A DNA stretch of 64,000 nt from contig QNQO01006937.1 in the NCBI GenBank assembly GCA_003290165.1, forward strand, positions 186,001 to 250,000, written 5' to 3'. Origin of the DNA: Berberis thunbergii. Its lineage: Eukaryota > Streptophyta > Magnoliopsida > Ranunculales > Berberidaceae. Shown here one piece after another: positions 21,466 to 31,871 of the stretch; the stretch's first letter is position 1, and every line of letters begins with the position of its first letter. The position numbers were made by a program, and so were the translations under genes. The notes beneath the pieces are model-generated. The model made no database searches, had not been told where the DNA came from, and worked only from the letters and a program-made list of their open reading frames with translations.

Positions 21466-23570
21466 ATGAGTACCTTAATGTCAATTTTAAGGTCACTCTG
21501 TGTTTTCCTAATTATGAGTATTGCATGTTCAGTTCCTCCAGAAGATCCAATCAAATGTTCATCCAACTTAAGAACATGTACCATAACAAATGTCTACAAC
21601 CTATTCTCTTACCGAAGCATATGTCTAAGCGTCACAAGTAGTCTATCCTACAACTGAACATGAAATTATTGTGGCAGTAGCCAAAGCGTCTAAGGAAAAT
21701 CTAAAGGTTAAGGTGGTGACCAAATTTTCCCATGGCATTCCAAAGTGAGTGTGTCCAGACGGTCAGCAAGGGATGCTTATAAGCACGTGACAGCTCAACC
21801 GTATTGTCAAAATCAACAAGAGGCAATGAAAATGATAGTGGAGAGTGGTATGACCCTTAAGGACTTGATTGAGCATGCTGCAAAGGCTGGACAAGCATTG
21901 CCTCATTCGCCTTATTGGTGGGGTTTAACCATTGGGGGTTTAATTAGCCCCGGTGCCCATGGTAGTTCTTTGTAGGGCAAAGGAAGTGCAGTTAATGAAT
22001 ATGTTGTGGGACTCAGAATTATCAGCCCTACAGGAGCCAACGAGGGATATGCTAAGGTGTGGAGTCTTTATGCTAGTAGCTCTGATATGGATGCAGCTAA
22101 AGTTTCCCTTGAGGTTCTTGGTGTTATTTCACAGGTGAACTATTTATCGCAATCTTGACACTAGTACTAAATTGAATGGTTTTATGATTTGCAAAGAGGT
22201 TGGTTAACTTTTTTTTTTTTTTATTGCTATGCAGGTTACTCTACAACTTCAACCACTTTTCAAGAGATCTATCACAATAGTAGAAAAAGAAGATTCTGAC
22301 TTAGAATACCAAATTACACATTTTGGCAATCAACATGAGTTTGCAGACATGACATGGTATCCTACTCTATGAAAAGTAATCTACAAAATTGATGATCGAA
22401 TCTCCTCAAATGAATCGGCCCATGGTGTTAGTGATATGCTTGCATTTCGACCAATGTCTAAGGTTGCATTGGAATCTTCAAGATCTACAGGTGCGTGTTT
22501 AAGCATAATGTTTTCAACTTCACCCATGATTTTAGTCATTGTTGTTTGCCAACCTAATAGGCTGGCTAATTGGTTTTAACAGAGGTTGATCAAAAGTCAA
22601 ATAACAATATCACTGGAAAGTGCATGAATGTGAAGCAACGCTTTTCAACAGCCTTGTCAAATGGACTTGGATTCACAAACGATGGAACTACTTTCAAAGG
22701 ATATCCCATAATTGGGTATCAAAGCAACCTACAAGCCTCTGGAAGTTGTTTCACTAGTCCTTCAAGTGCTCTCAACACTTACTGTTTATGGGACCCAAGA
22801 ATCAATGGTACATTGTTTCACCAAACAACCATCAACATTGCATTGTCAAATGCCAAGAAATTTATTGAAGATTTTAAAAAGCTCAGGTAGTTGAAACTCG
22901 AAGCCTTTTGTAATTTGGACCTCAACGGTGGATTACTCATTCGCTACATAAAAGCGTCTAGTGCCTATTTGGGCAAACAAGAGGATTCAAATGAAGTCGA
23001 TATGTTTTATTACAAAAGTAGGGATCCATTAAAGCCTAGGTTGTATGAAGATATTCTCAAAGAAGTAGAACAAATGGCGACATTCAAGTATGGAGGATTA
23101 CCACATTGGGGAAAGAATTGTAATGTTGCATTTATTGATGTGATCAAGAAATTTGGCAAAGCTAAAACTTTCTTGAAGGTGAAGGAGAAGTATGATCCAA
23201 GGGGATTTTTTTTTGAAGGCGAGCTGGGTGTTCAGGATCCCATAACCTATCAAAGACCAAAACTAGTCAACACACCATAAACTAATAAATATGTTATCGG
23301 CTGAGTTCGAACCCATGACCTAGTGGTACCATCCGCCAAGCTCTAACCATAGAGCTGTCATGCCATTGGCCAAGGGGATTGTTTTCTAATGAATGGACTG
23401 ATCAAATTCTTGGGCTGAGAGGCAGTATAACAATAACCAAAGAAGGATGTGCACTTAAGTGGTTGTGTATATGCTTAGAAAACATCCATTGTTCGCCAAG
23501 CATGGGTTGTGTTTGTCACCCTAGGAAAGTATACAAGGATGCACGCATGTGTACTATTTTGGGATCATAG
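21466..23570 (+). pseudogene. L-gulonolactone oxidase-like (GULLO, FAD-binding) pseudogene
   Basis: Homologous to the plant L-gulono-1,4-lactone oxidase family (FAD-binding plus ALO domain, ascorbate-related, usually secreted). Order: ATG at 21466 with a signal-peptide-like start and PPEDPIKCSSN; FAD-domain blocks around 21840-21975 ([36 protein letters not shown]); an intron at 22135-22233; VTLQLQPLFKRSIT; an intron at 22491-22582; a C-terminal part at 22583-23214 (AFCNLDLNGGLLIRYIKASSAYLGKQED, FKYGGLPHWGKN); and an end after the SINE at 23381-23570 (NEWTDQILGLRG..). In-frame stops occur after GAHGSSL (21973), near 22370 and at 22888. The 5' part is frameshifted near 21650-21760. A SINE splits the last exon. 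Clearly a dead copy. Confidence 0.92.
23208..23369 (-). mobile_element. tRNA-derived SINE with 11-bp target duplication, inside the oxidase pseudogene
   Basis: CCAAGGGGATT is found at 23197-23207 and again at 23370-23380. The insert is 162 bp and reads on the minus strand. Its head has polymerase-III box-A-like sequence (CTATGGTTAGAGCTTGG) and a box-B-like GGGTTCGAACTC; its 3' end is a short A-tail (seven T at 23208-23214 on the plus strand). Target duplication, internal promoter boxes and A-tail are the SINE criteria. Removing the insert and one duplication rejoins the oxidase frame exactly. Confidence 0.88.
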
Positions 23571-23689
23571 AATGCTATTCAAGTTCTCCAAGGATGAATA
23601 AAATTGCACTGGGAAAAGTGTATAAAGATGCATCGTGATTATCATAGAATTTGTTGTGGGGTATGAATAAAATCCAAGGATTGTAATTT

Positions 23690-23868
23690 CGTTTTCGAAT
23701 TAATTTCAATCTTCTAATTTCAAGAAATATTTCGTTGTATGTAAAAAAGAAAAGGTAAAAATTTCGAGAATATGTCGAACATATATGAATATTTGGAAAA
23801 GTAAGATACAAGTAAATTAACCTCAGAAACACATTAATTATATTAAATGAAGTCTAAATACACAAGTA
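23690..23868 (-). repeat. Dispersed repeat, copy 2 (inverted relative to 17432-17606)
   Basis: The reverse complement shares TTTAGACTTCATTTAAT, TTACTTGTATCTTACTTTT, AAATATTTCTTGAAAT and AAATTACAATCC in the same order as 17432-17606. The following 23870-24110 has more AAATATTTC/CACGAAAT words, perhaps part of the same family. Confidence 0.6.
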
Positions 23869-25073
23869 ATCCCTAAATGCTATTTTCTTCTTAAGTTTTT
23901 GGGTTTTACACAAAAAATGACAATATTTTGGGCGAAAAAATGTAATTTACTTCATAACTGTTTGGCTTTTACACGGAAATGTAGAAATTTAAGAAAAAAC
24001 ACGAAATATTTCTAGATAACTTGAAATAACGTACTCTTTGATTTCGATTGAAGATCTCAAAAAACGAAATATCTTGGGAAATTTCGTAAACTTTCACGAA
24101 ATCACAATCCTTAATAAAATCCAAAACTTGAGCCTTTCGGAGATCCGATGTTGTTTTGTTTCATGGTAATATGTATTTGATGCATGACTAGATAGAAAAT
24201 TTTGGAAATTAACTCACATAGCTAAGCCTAGATTGCTCAATAAAGGCCATTATACCGATTTAAGTTTGAGGATTGCGTTGGGGGAAATCTACCAAAGCTA
24301 GGCAGATATCGTCCCAAGTGGTAATTACATAACTTTGACTAACAACTAAGACTTAATTACATATTTTAGATCGAAATTCATAAGCAGATGGAGTAGGATG
24401 GCGTCAGGATCCCGAGTCATGGATGCCTCGATTTGAGAAATAAAAGGATGGCATTTTCTACCACTCGGGATGGAGGTAGGCTCAGCCCCAACCCTAGCCG
24501 AAATCTCGTCGTTTGTCTTATGGAGGCATGTGTGTGCCAGAGGAATGGAGGGAAGTGGGGAGATGAGCTATTTTGAGCTAAAGTAAGAAAAGGTCTGGGG
24601 TATCATATCACCCCAGCAGAGCTTTCATCATGTAACATTTCCTTTGGAGGCGTAGTTGCATTCCCACTCTAAACACTTTAAACCACGGAAGGCTGGGAGT
24701 CAGGTAGAGAGTAGCCAGATATGAAGGTAGATGTGTATATATATAACTCTTAAAAAGAATTCATTTGAAGTTCTAGAACATGCTAAATAAGGTAGATAAT
24801 TTTCAAGCATTCAATTTATCTGTGAAATTATTGATGACTGTATTTAATGGAGTTGGAAACTTCAAATACTTTCTACTTTTTGCAAGGATGGTCTACAAGA
24901 CAAAGAGATCATCCCCACAAAAAAACATCTTGTTTTAGAATTTCTAGGTTGGGGAAGTAGGTACATTTAACTTTCTTTGTAAAAAAAATCTGTCTCTAGA
25001 TCCCAACCATATATATAAATATTTGTGGATTGGTATGCTTACCCTTTTGATGAATTACTAATCATGGACGCAG
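23869..25073. other. Intergenic stretch, nothing recognised
   Basis: AT-rich to 24200, then moderately GC sequence around 24380-24720 (CTCGGGATGG, CCAACCCTAGCC) with no frame I can assign. The end runs into the acceptor of the polygalacturonase fragment. Confidence 0.45.
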
Positions 25074-25291
25074 AGCTCAAATGTGCAAATAAGTAATATT
25101 TCATACAGTGGAGTGAGGGGGTCTGCTAAGTCACCCATTGCAATAAATCTCAGCTGCAGTCAGAGCAACCTTGCAACAACATTAATATGGAGTCAACATT
25201 GGGGTCAACTGGCAATTCAACCAGCTCTTGTTGCGTCAATGCCCAGAGGAAATTTGTATCATTATCACCTGTTGTGCCTGGTATTGGTTAA
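25074..25291 (+). pseudogene. Polygalacturonase (GH28) C-terminal exon fragment
   Basis: The fragment starts after a CAG acceptor (25071-25073). It reads SSNVQISNISYSGVRGSAKSPIAINLSCSQSN, the last exon of plant polygalacturonases (usual pattern VQISNVTYSGIRGTS..AI.L.CS). After about 25175 the frame shifts by one, and the alternative frame continues as NNINMESTLGSTGNSTSS..NAQRKFVSLSPVVPGIG to a stop at 25289-25291. No upstream exons with the catalytic motifs are nearby. Retained or captured fragment, not functional. Confidence 0.8.
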
Positions 25292-26171
25292 ACAATGTCC
25301 TTGTTTTCTCTAGGCTAAAAAATATTATTAATTATTCTTAATGTGCACTTATTGTGCATGTTTTGCGTGCAGTCGTTTAACTTAGGTTTGTATTGTGTTA
25401 TTTCACAAATTATATGTTTTGTAATGGGACTTCGTCAACTAAACAAACGGGATTATGTGTGTTATGCTAAAGGGATCTATTTCTCAACCCAGTCGAGTGC
25501 ATGTTACCTTTGGTTTAGTCCTATAATCTACTCTCATTTTGACCCTATGACTATGACTATTAAGAGAACTCTGTTTGATGAGTGATAGAAAAGTCATATA
25601 TGCCTTTCATATCAAAAAAATGGAACTTCTAAAGAACATAAAACTTTGTAACAATGAAATTATCTAGTTAATGTAGCACTTGTTCAAAACATCACAAATT
25701 CTAGCAAGCTAAGTGCTAACTTAGTGAACCAAGTGTTTGGATATCTATTCTCCATGTGACAGGTTGGGGGTTCGAGACTCATCATTTAAGATTTTGTGGG
25801 TTTTTACTCGATTATTAGAATCATACGTGCTCCACCATTGATAAGTCTTTGGGTATTGAATGTAGCTGCTTAAATGGATAGGAACAGAGCGAAAGGAAGT
25901 CTTCATGCAAGGTGGAGGTGATGGACCAGAATGAAAATAAGTCTTCATGCGAGATAGAGGCGATAGTGATGCTAAGTGAAAACGGGCATGGTTTGGTTAA
26001 CCCTATGAGATGAGTGATGAAGCCTTCGAACATGGATTAATAAATAAATAAAAATGTTTATTTCCCTTTTGACCCCCATTAATTAATGACTATTCTTCTT
26101 TAGCCTTCATTAGTTTATGTATTCTAGTATAAAGTTTGACTGACAAGTCAACCACATTGACCCGTTTCAGC
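25292..26171. other. Intergenic stretch with a possible tRNA-derived SINE trace
   Basis: Near 25755-25790 GGTTGGGGGTTCGAGACTC looks like a polymerase-III box B, but no box A, A-tail or duplication could be fixed. Positions 25895-25960 contain an AGTCTTCATGC word twice. Nothing else recognised. Confidence 0.35.
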
Positions 26172-26390
26172 TAGGGGTGGGCATCCCGTCCCGTTCCGAT
26201 TTTTTCGGGTCTTAATGGGATTGAATAATTTCATCCCGATTCCGTCCCGTCCCGATCTAGAATGGGATGGGATGGGATGGAGATTTTCAATCCCGCCAAT
26301 CCCGTCCCGAGCTAAATTTTTAGTATTTATTATTAATATTTTTATTCATATAAACTTACAGATGACTAACAGAAACTCATGGTGTTTGCA
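26172..26390. mobile_element. hAT-like element fragment, copy 2
   Basis: Left end TAGGGGTGGGCATCCCGTCC, then CGATTTTTTCGGGTCTTAAT and repeated CCCGTCCCGA / GGGATGGGATGG words, then TTATTCATATAAACTTA and GATGACTAACAGAAACTCATG. Collinear with 32582-32823. The right terminus (TGCCCACCCCTA expected) is not seen, so the element is truncated. Confidence 0.7.
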
Positions 26391-29300
26391 GTGGTAACAG
26401 AAATGTTACTTCAAGAAATAAATATTCATTAAGCAAGAAAAAGATAACAGACTATTGCTTGGATTCCCAATAAAAGTGGTTACAATTATTTAACTTTCAA
26501 ATATTGATAATACCCAGGTGAAGATGAAAAATAACAATTAACTAAGTAATACATATTCAGAAGGGAACATTCAGGGGTGGAGCCAAGAATTTGAGATGCC
26601 CTAGGATGTAAATTTTTTTTTTTTTATAATTACAATATATGCATTGATGGTAAACCATTATGAATATGTTAGAGCATCACCAATAGGTCTATATTTCTTC
26701 CCTAACAAATATGAAATGTCATTTTGTCAAGGAACCACAAATTTTGTTTCCCACAGTAATGAAATTGTAAAATCAGTTGGGAGGCCATTACAGCGACACA
26801 ATACTCTTAGTGGGTTCCATTTATCATGTCATTTTCTAAGAGTCAGCCCACTCAACTTCATTGTTAGGGGATTTAGTGGATACCCTTATATTTGCATGCC
26901 ACATCTATATCTAATTATAAGAAAATTATTTTTCACGCTATTATATGATGATAACCTTCGCAGCAGTCACGGACAGCACGCTGATCCCATATGTGGATAC
27001 AAGTCATTATAAACCCATTTCAATCATTCTCTCTTATTTTACCCTCCCCTCTTCCCGAACCCTTCACCACCACATCATTATTTGTTTCAGATTTTTCAGA
27101 TTCGAGTACTTCTCTTCCCCTAACCATACTTCTTCTGATTTTTCATGATTTGATAAAAAAAATCAGCTACTTTTTTAACGGAGTTAAAAGTTAAACATCC
27201 AATAAGATTAATGAAGCGAATTACCACGTCCACCATCAATGAACCGAACAACTCATTCACTGGCATGTGCTGGATTGCAAAAAGCCTAAATTGACAGAAA
27301 GATATCAATTAAAAAAAAGTTTGATATTTTGGAATACAACTTGAGTTATTGAAAATGAAACAGTGATGCTAAGTTACTTTCGAATACAACTTGAGTTATT
27401 TTAAAATGCAACTTGAGTTATTGAAAATGAAACAGTGATTGCAAACCCATTGCTTCAATCAGATAATTTATTCACTCTCTTTTTAATGTTTTTTGATTCT
27501 TCGATTGGGTATTTTTTTTTTAAATACTATAGATAACTAAAAAAGGGGTCTTTTTAACTTTTCAATTCTACAAAACTACTCGAAATTGGGAATTGGATAC
27601 TGGACAGTACCCAGCAAGTGTGTGCTTAACTGTGGAAGTTGCAACCAAATTTCCCCTCTTTTGATTGAGTTTTGTATGAGTTTTCTGATAGTGAACAAAA
27701 ACATGAATCCTAAATCTTTCTTCTTTAATGCTTTCTAAATCTGTATAAGTTGATGTCTTCTTTTTTGTTTCTATAAGTTGATTATTTGGTTCTTGAATGC
27801 TTTCCATAAGCAGAAATCGGCAATAAGGAAAACAGAAATCAGAAAGCAAGAATGCCCATGCCATCCGCAGACACCTCACCAAGCACCAGGTATTTCCATT
27901 TTTATTTTTATTTTGGAAAAAACGTAAATCCTAAATGTGTCTTCTTTAATTGTTTTGCAACTTTCTATAATGATTTAATGATTTTATTGTACTTTCCATA
28001 AGAACAACATCAAGTTAATTGTTTTGCTTGATCTGTAATTGATTTAATTGTTTTGTTTGATCTATAATTTCCAATTTAAGTAGTTAGCATCAAGTTTCCA
28101 TTTGAATTTAGGGTAAATCTGTAAATTTAGCATCAAGTTTCCATAAGAATTTAGTGTAAATTTAAGTAGTTAGCATCAACTTTCCATAAGTTTCCATAAC
28201 AATTTAGTGTAAATTTAAATCTGTCTTCTTTAATGCTTTTTATAAGTTGATGTCTTCTTTAAACTATGGTTCCTTTGTGTGTCCTCTTTGAAGTGCATAT
28301 GGTTCCTTTGCTATATATGGTTCGTTTGAATTGCATTGCTCTTTAAAAATTTGTGATTTGATATCTTCATCAAATCTAGGGTTCTTCAAACTCAAGGAGG
28401 GGTTGATTGACCAATGACGTTCACTTGGATCATGGGGTTTTTCAAACTGAAAGTGGGATTGATTGACCTTGAGTTGATGGGGTGTTAACCTGCACCCCTA
28501 GCAGAATGTGTCACCAGCGAAAGGAGAGTTTGGCAATGTTGCAATGGGGCTGTTTTGATGTTGCAGGCGACCAAACATCCGACTTTACCGTTCTAGGAGG
28601 CAAAGTGGGCACTAATGGTGTAAAATAGATAAGCCTAAGAAGGGAGTGTTGGTTGTGATGGTTTGGGAAGCTTTTCTGGGTATCAATAGAACATGATCCT
28701 TATTACAGGCTATGTATGTGTAATCTTGGAATGACTATGAAACTACATATGAATGAAAGAAGATGAAAACAAAAAGGAACCCTATAGTATTCAACTATGA
28801 GATTGTAGTCATGGAATCACATGGAAAGGTAGCCCTTATGTTTTGTTATAGGTTTCCCTTTTGCTTCATAGATTCTTGATTGGTTTGTGACTGCTTGAGC
28901 AAGCATGCATACTAGAGATTCCCATTAGTTCCTACCTATTGATTTGCCTACAAATACTATCCGACCATTTCGACTTCTTTCCAAAAGATACTTGCATTGA
29001 ATCTGTAGTTAGGAAAGTTTAAGTGTTAATATGAGAAGAAAAAGAAGAGCAAACAAACTACATTGATGAAGCTACCTTCAACCTGTCAAGTTGATCCAGA
29101 GAGCTATCAAACATCTAACTTATTCATTTAAATTGATAACTTCTATGTTGAGTGATATATACAAACTCATTACGTAAAAACCTAAAAGACACCTGTAGTG
29201 CCTTGGTGTGGGGTTTTTACGAATTGGGCTCTACTGCCTACAAAATGCCTCGAGATGCATGTTGGGTTTTTACAAATTGGGCTCTACTGCCTACAAAATT

Positions 29301-29410
29301 TCTCTTCCATGACTGGAAGTGGCAAGTATTTTGTGATGTCTTTCGAAAAAAAGTGTTCTTGATGAGTTTTTCATCTATGAAATTTGAAGCTGAAAAGTGT
29401 TTTTGATTTG
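26391..29410. other. Long stretch without a recognised gene, many short direct repeats
   Basis: At 26574 CAGGGGTGGAGCCAAGAATTT resembles the terminus of the element at 55240 and may be a truncated relative. At 27318-27430 the words CGAATACAACTTGAGTTATT and GAAAATGAAACAGTGAT repeat. At 28080-28215 AGTAGTTAGCATCAA and TTTCCATAAG recur. At 29205-29300 a segment containing TTGGGCTCTACTGCCTAC is duplicated. A short frame at 27851-27889 ends at a GT donor but is too short to assign. Confidence 0.45.
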
Positions 29411-29419
29411 GTCGTATTT

Positions 29420-29700
29420 TTTTTTCTAGATCTCTTCTCCTCACTCTTTCATTTCATTCTTCGATTCGGTGGAAGAGGAGGAGAGGTGAAGCCGAAGAGG
29501 AAAAGTAAGATCCTTCTTCTTCTTCTTCACATCTGAAGAACACACTGTTTGTTTTTTTTTCTTTTTCAGATCTCTTCGCTCTTAAGATCCTTCTTCTTTT
29601 TAATTTTTTTTTTCAAATCTCTTCTCCTCACTCTCTCCTTTCATTCTTCTGTTCGGTGGAGGAGGAGAGGTGAAGCCGAAGTTGAAAATGAAGACGCCTT
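29420..29700. repeat. Tandem duplication of a CT-rich leader-like segment
   Basis: The block CTCTTCTCCTCACTCT..TTTCATTCTTC, then GATTCGGTGGA..GAGGAGAGGTGAAGCC, occurs at about 29430-29495 and again at about 29618-29676. A weaker third trace is near 30725-30865. It looks like a gene 5' leader (CT-rich, then purine-rich), next to the isomerase fragment. Confidence 0.6.
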
Positions 29701-29822
29701 CGCAAATAGAGCTGGTGAGTGATTGATTGGTTGAATATTTTGTTTTGATTTTGTGTGTTTTTAGTTTTTTGATTTGATTGTTTGTTTAGGGTTTTGATTT
29801 GTGTGTTTTTAATTGGAAATAG

Positions 29823-30159
29823 TGGAGACTTATCCTCTGGAATCGTTGAGGTCGGAGCTGTCGATGAATATCTTTTGGATCTTGGAGAACCCAAGTGTTC
29901 TTGGTGATGGGTCTTTGGAGAAATTCGGAAAGGAGTTGCCTTTTTTTGTCTCCAAGGTACTTTAAATGTCGTTCGATTTTATGGTTTTTGTGATTATATG
30001 TGGTTGCTTTAGTTTGCTGATTCTCATTTGGGAATTTTAATCAAAAAATGCTTTGTGGTTGCTAAGGTGCTTTCGGTAGGGAAAACTTTGTCGATTCACG
30101 CGCATCCATATAAGGAGTTGGTGGACGCTTTGCTTCAACCAACACAAGCTTTTGTTTGA
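29823..30159 (+). pseudogene. Mannose-6-phosphate isomerase (PMI) fragment, two exons
   Basis: The exon to 29956 reads ..SLRSELSMNIFWILENPSVLGDGSLEKFGKELPFFVSK, followed by a GT donor. The next exon starts after AG at 30067: VLSVGKTLSIHAHPYKELVDALLQ, reaching a stop at 30157-30159. This is the region of type I phosphomannose isomerases around the zinc site (usual pattern ..NPxVLGDxVLxKWGxDLPFLFKVLSVxKALSIQAHPDKxLA). HAHP replaces QAHP and Tyr replaces the following Asp. The rest of the enzyme is missing. The enzyme family links fructose-6-phosphate and mannose-6-phosphate; this copy cannot do so. Confidence 0.75.
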
Positions 30160-31870
30160 TTACAATTCAAGTACCCCAAAAGGCCATTGAATTATTTTTT
30201 AATTAACTTCTTCTACCCATGTTAATTTTGATGCTTCTTTCTATGTTTTGGGATTTGGGGTGCTTAAATCTTGGACTTTTTGCTGTTCAAGAGAGAATTG
30301 GGGCTTTCTTTGATTTCCATGACTGAATCTGAATTCCCAAGAGTCTCTCTGCCTGTAGTTACTCTTTGGGCTCATTCAATTGATAGAGGTTGATTTGCAT
30401 TTGACAATCTGAATTACCAACTGTTGCTTCTGTTACTTTTTTTGAGTGATTGTGTGTACTGAAGTGTGGGGTTGGGGTTGATTAACACAACAAGCAAGAC
30501 ACACTTGGGTGATCAACACAACAAGCAAAGCAGAGATAATGAAATTTTGTGGGCTGGATTTATATTTTGATGGTTTGTCATTTTTGATTGGTAGATATAA
30601 AAATTTTGAACATTTTTTATTAAATATAAATAATACCCCAACTGTGAGTATTCTACATTGCGTAATCTGCGATAATGCCAACGGCATGGGTATTACATCC
30701 TCCTTCCAGGTAAGATCCTTCTCCTTCTTTAGATCTCTTCTTCTCCTTCTTCTTCTTCAAATCTGTTACAGATTTATTTTTTCTTTTAGCAAAGCAAAAC
30801 AGTTTGATTTTTTTCTTAATTTCTTCTTATTATTTTTTTGTTGATTTCATTCTTCGATTCGGTGATTTACTTGAATGTGAATGATCTACTGGAATGTGAT
30901 TTAGGTCAAAGTACACTAAATTTTGGTTTTGTTGTTGCTATATGTGGTTTTGCTTCATGCAAGTATGCACTTGAGCAATGTAAACCTTCACTATTGACAG
31001 GGATTTATAGTTTATCTAAAATTGGAACATATTCAGAGATTTAGAGTTTGTCTAAAATTGAATTTCTTTGTTCACAAATTGCTATAATTTTTGTGTAATC
31101 AGGGATTTAGAGTTTGTCTAATCTGTTGAATTCTCTCTAACACTGTAGTCAGGGATTTAGAGTTTGTCTAGAAGAACAACCAAAGATAAGAAACTCAAGG
31201 TATGATTGAATCCCTCTTTCATGATTTTTGGGTATTTCTCATCTAGCTGATTTCCTTCTCTAAATCCTTGGTATTTCTCATCTAGCTGATCAAACAACTT
31301 GCTGCGGGTGATGTGAATTGGGCTGTAGATTGAGGACAACAGCGTAATTTCAAGAAGTGATCCATGAACCTAGCTCTCACTCCACTTCGCCCCAGTTATG
31401 AACTTCGGTCACGAGAGGATGTCGAGTCTCTGAGTCCATCTTGCTTATACAGTACGAGTTTTCATAATCAAACAGTAAGACCTTAAGTATCTGTAAAATC
31501 AATTGGCACCAATCATTTAAGCGTGCGTTCATTTGTCATAGCATGCATTTGGCATCAATTGGCACCAATCAATTGACCTTAAGTACGAGTTTTCCATCAA
31601 AGGCATAGCGTGCATTTGTCATCAATCATTTAAGCCCCTAAGTATCTGTAAAATCAATTGAAACCATTTTGTTATGGGAGATAAATGGATGAAGAAGATG
31701 ACGTCCATGGTGTCTTACAAAAGGGAAACAGTAAGATAGCATAATTAGATTAGCAAACATGTTAAAAAAATTTAGTGAAGGGTCTAAATGAATAGGTTTG
31801 AAACAAGTATACCTAGAGATGTAAGAAGCCGAGATTACAATTACAGATATTAGAAGAGTATGGTTATTAC
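30160..31870. other. Repetitive spacer, no recognised gene
   Basis: AGGGATTTAGAGTTTGTCTA-like words recur about four times at 31000-31170. CTCATCTAGCTGAT is repeated at 31238-31290. At 31480-31660 the blocks AGTATCTGTAAAATCAATTG and CAATTGGCACCAATCA are duplicated. A short exon-like frame at 31363-31480 (..NLALTPLRPSYELRS..) has no family I know. Confidence 0.45.
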
Positions 31871-31871
31871 C

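Noticed and set aside
25745..25800. Second SINE or tRNA gene at the GGGGGTTCGAGACTC motif
   Set aside because: No box A at the right distance, no A-tail and no target duplication could be found.
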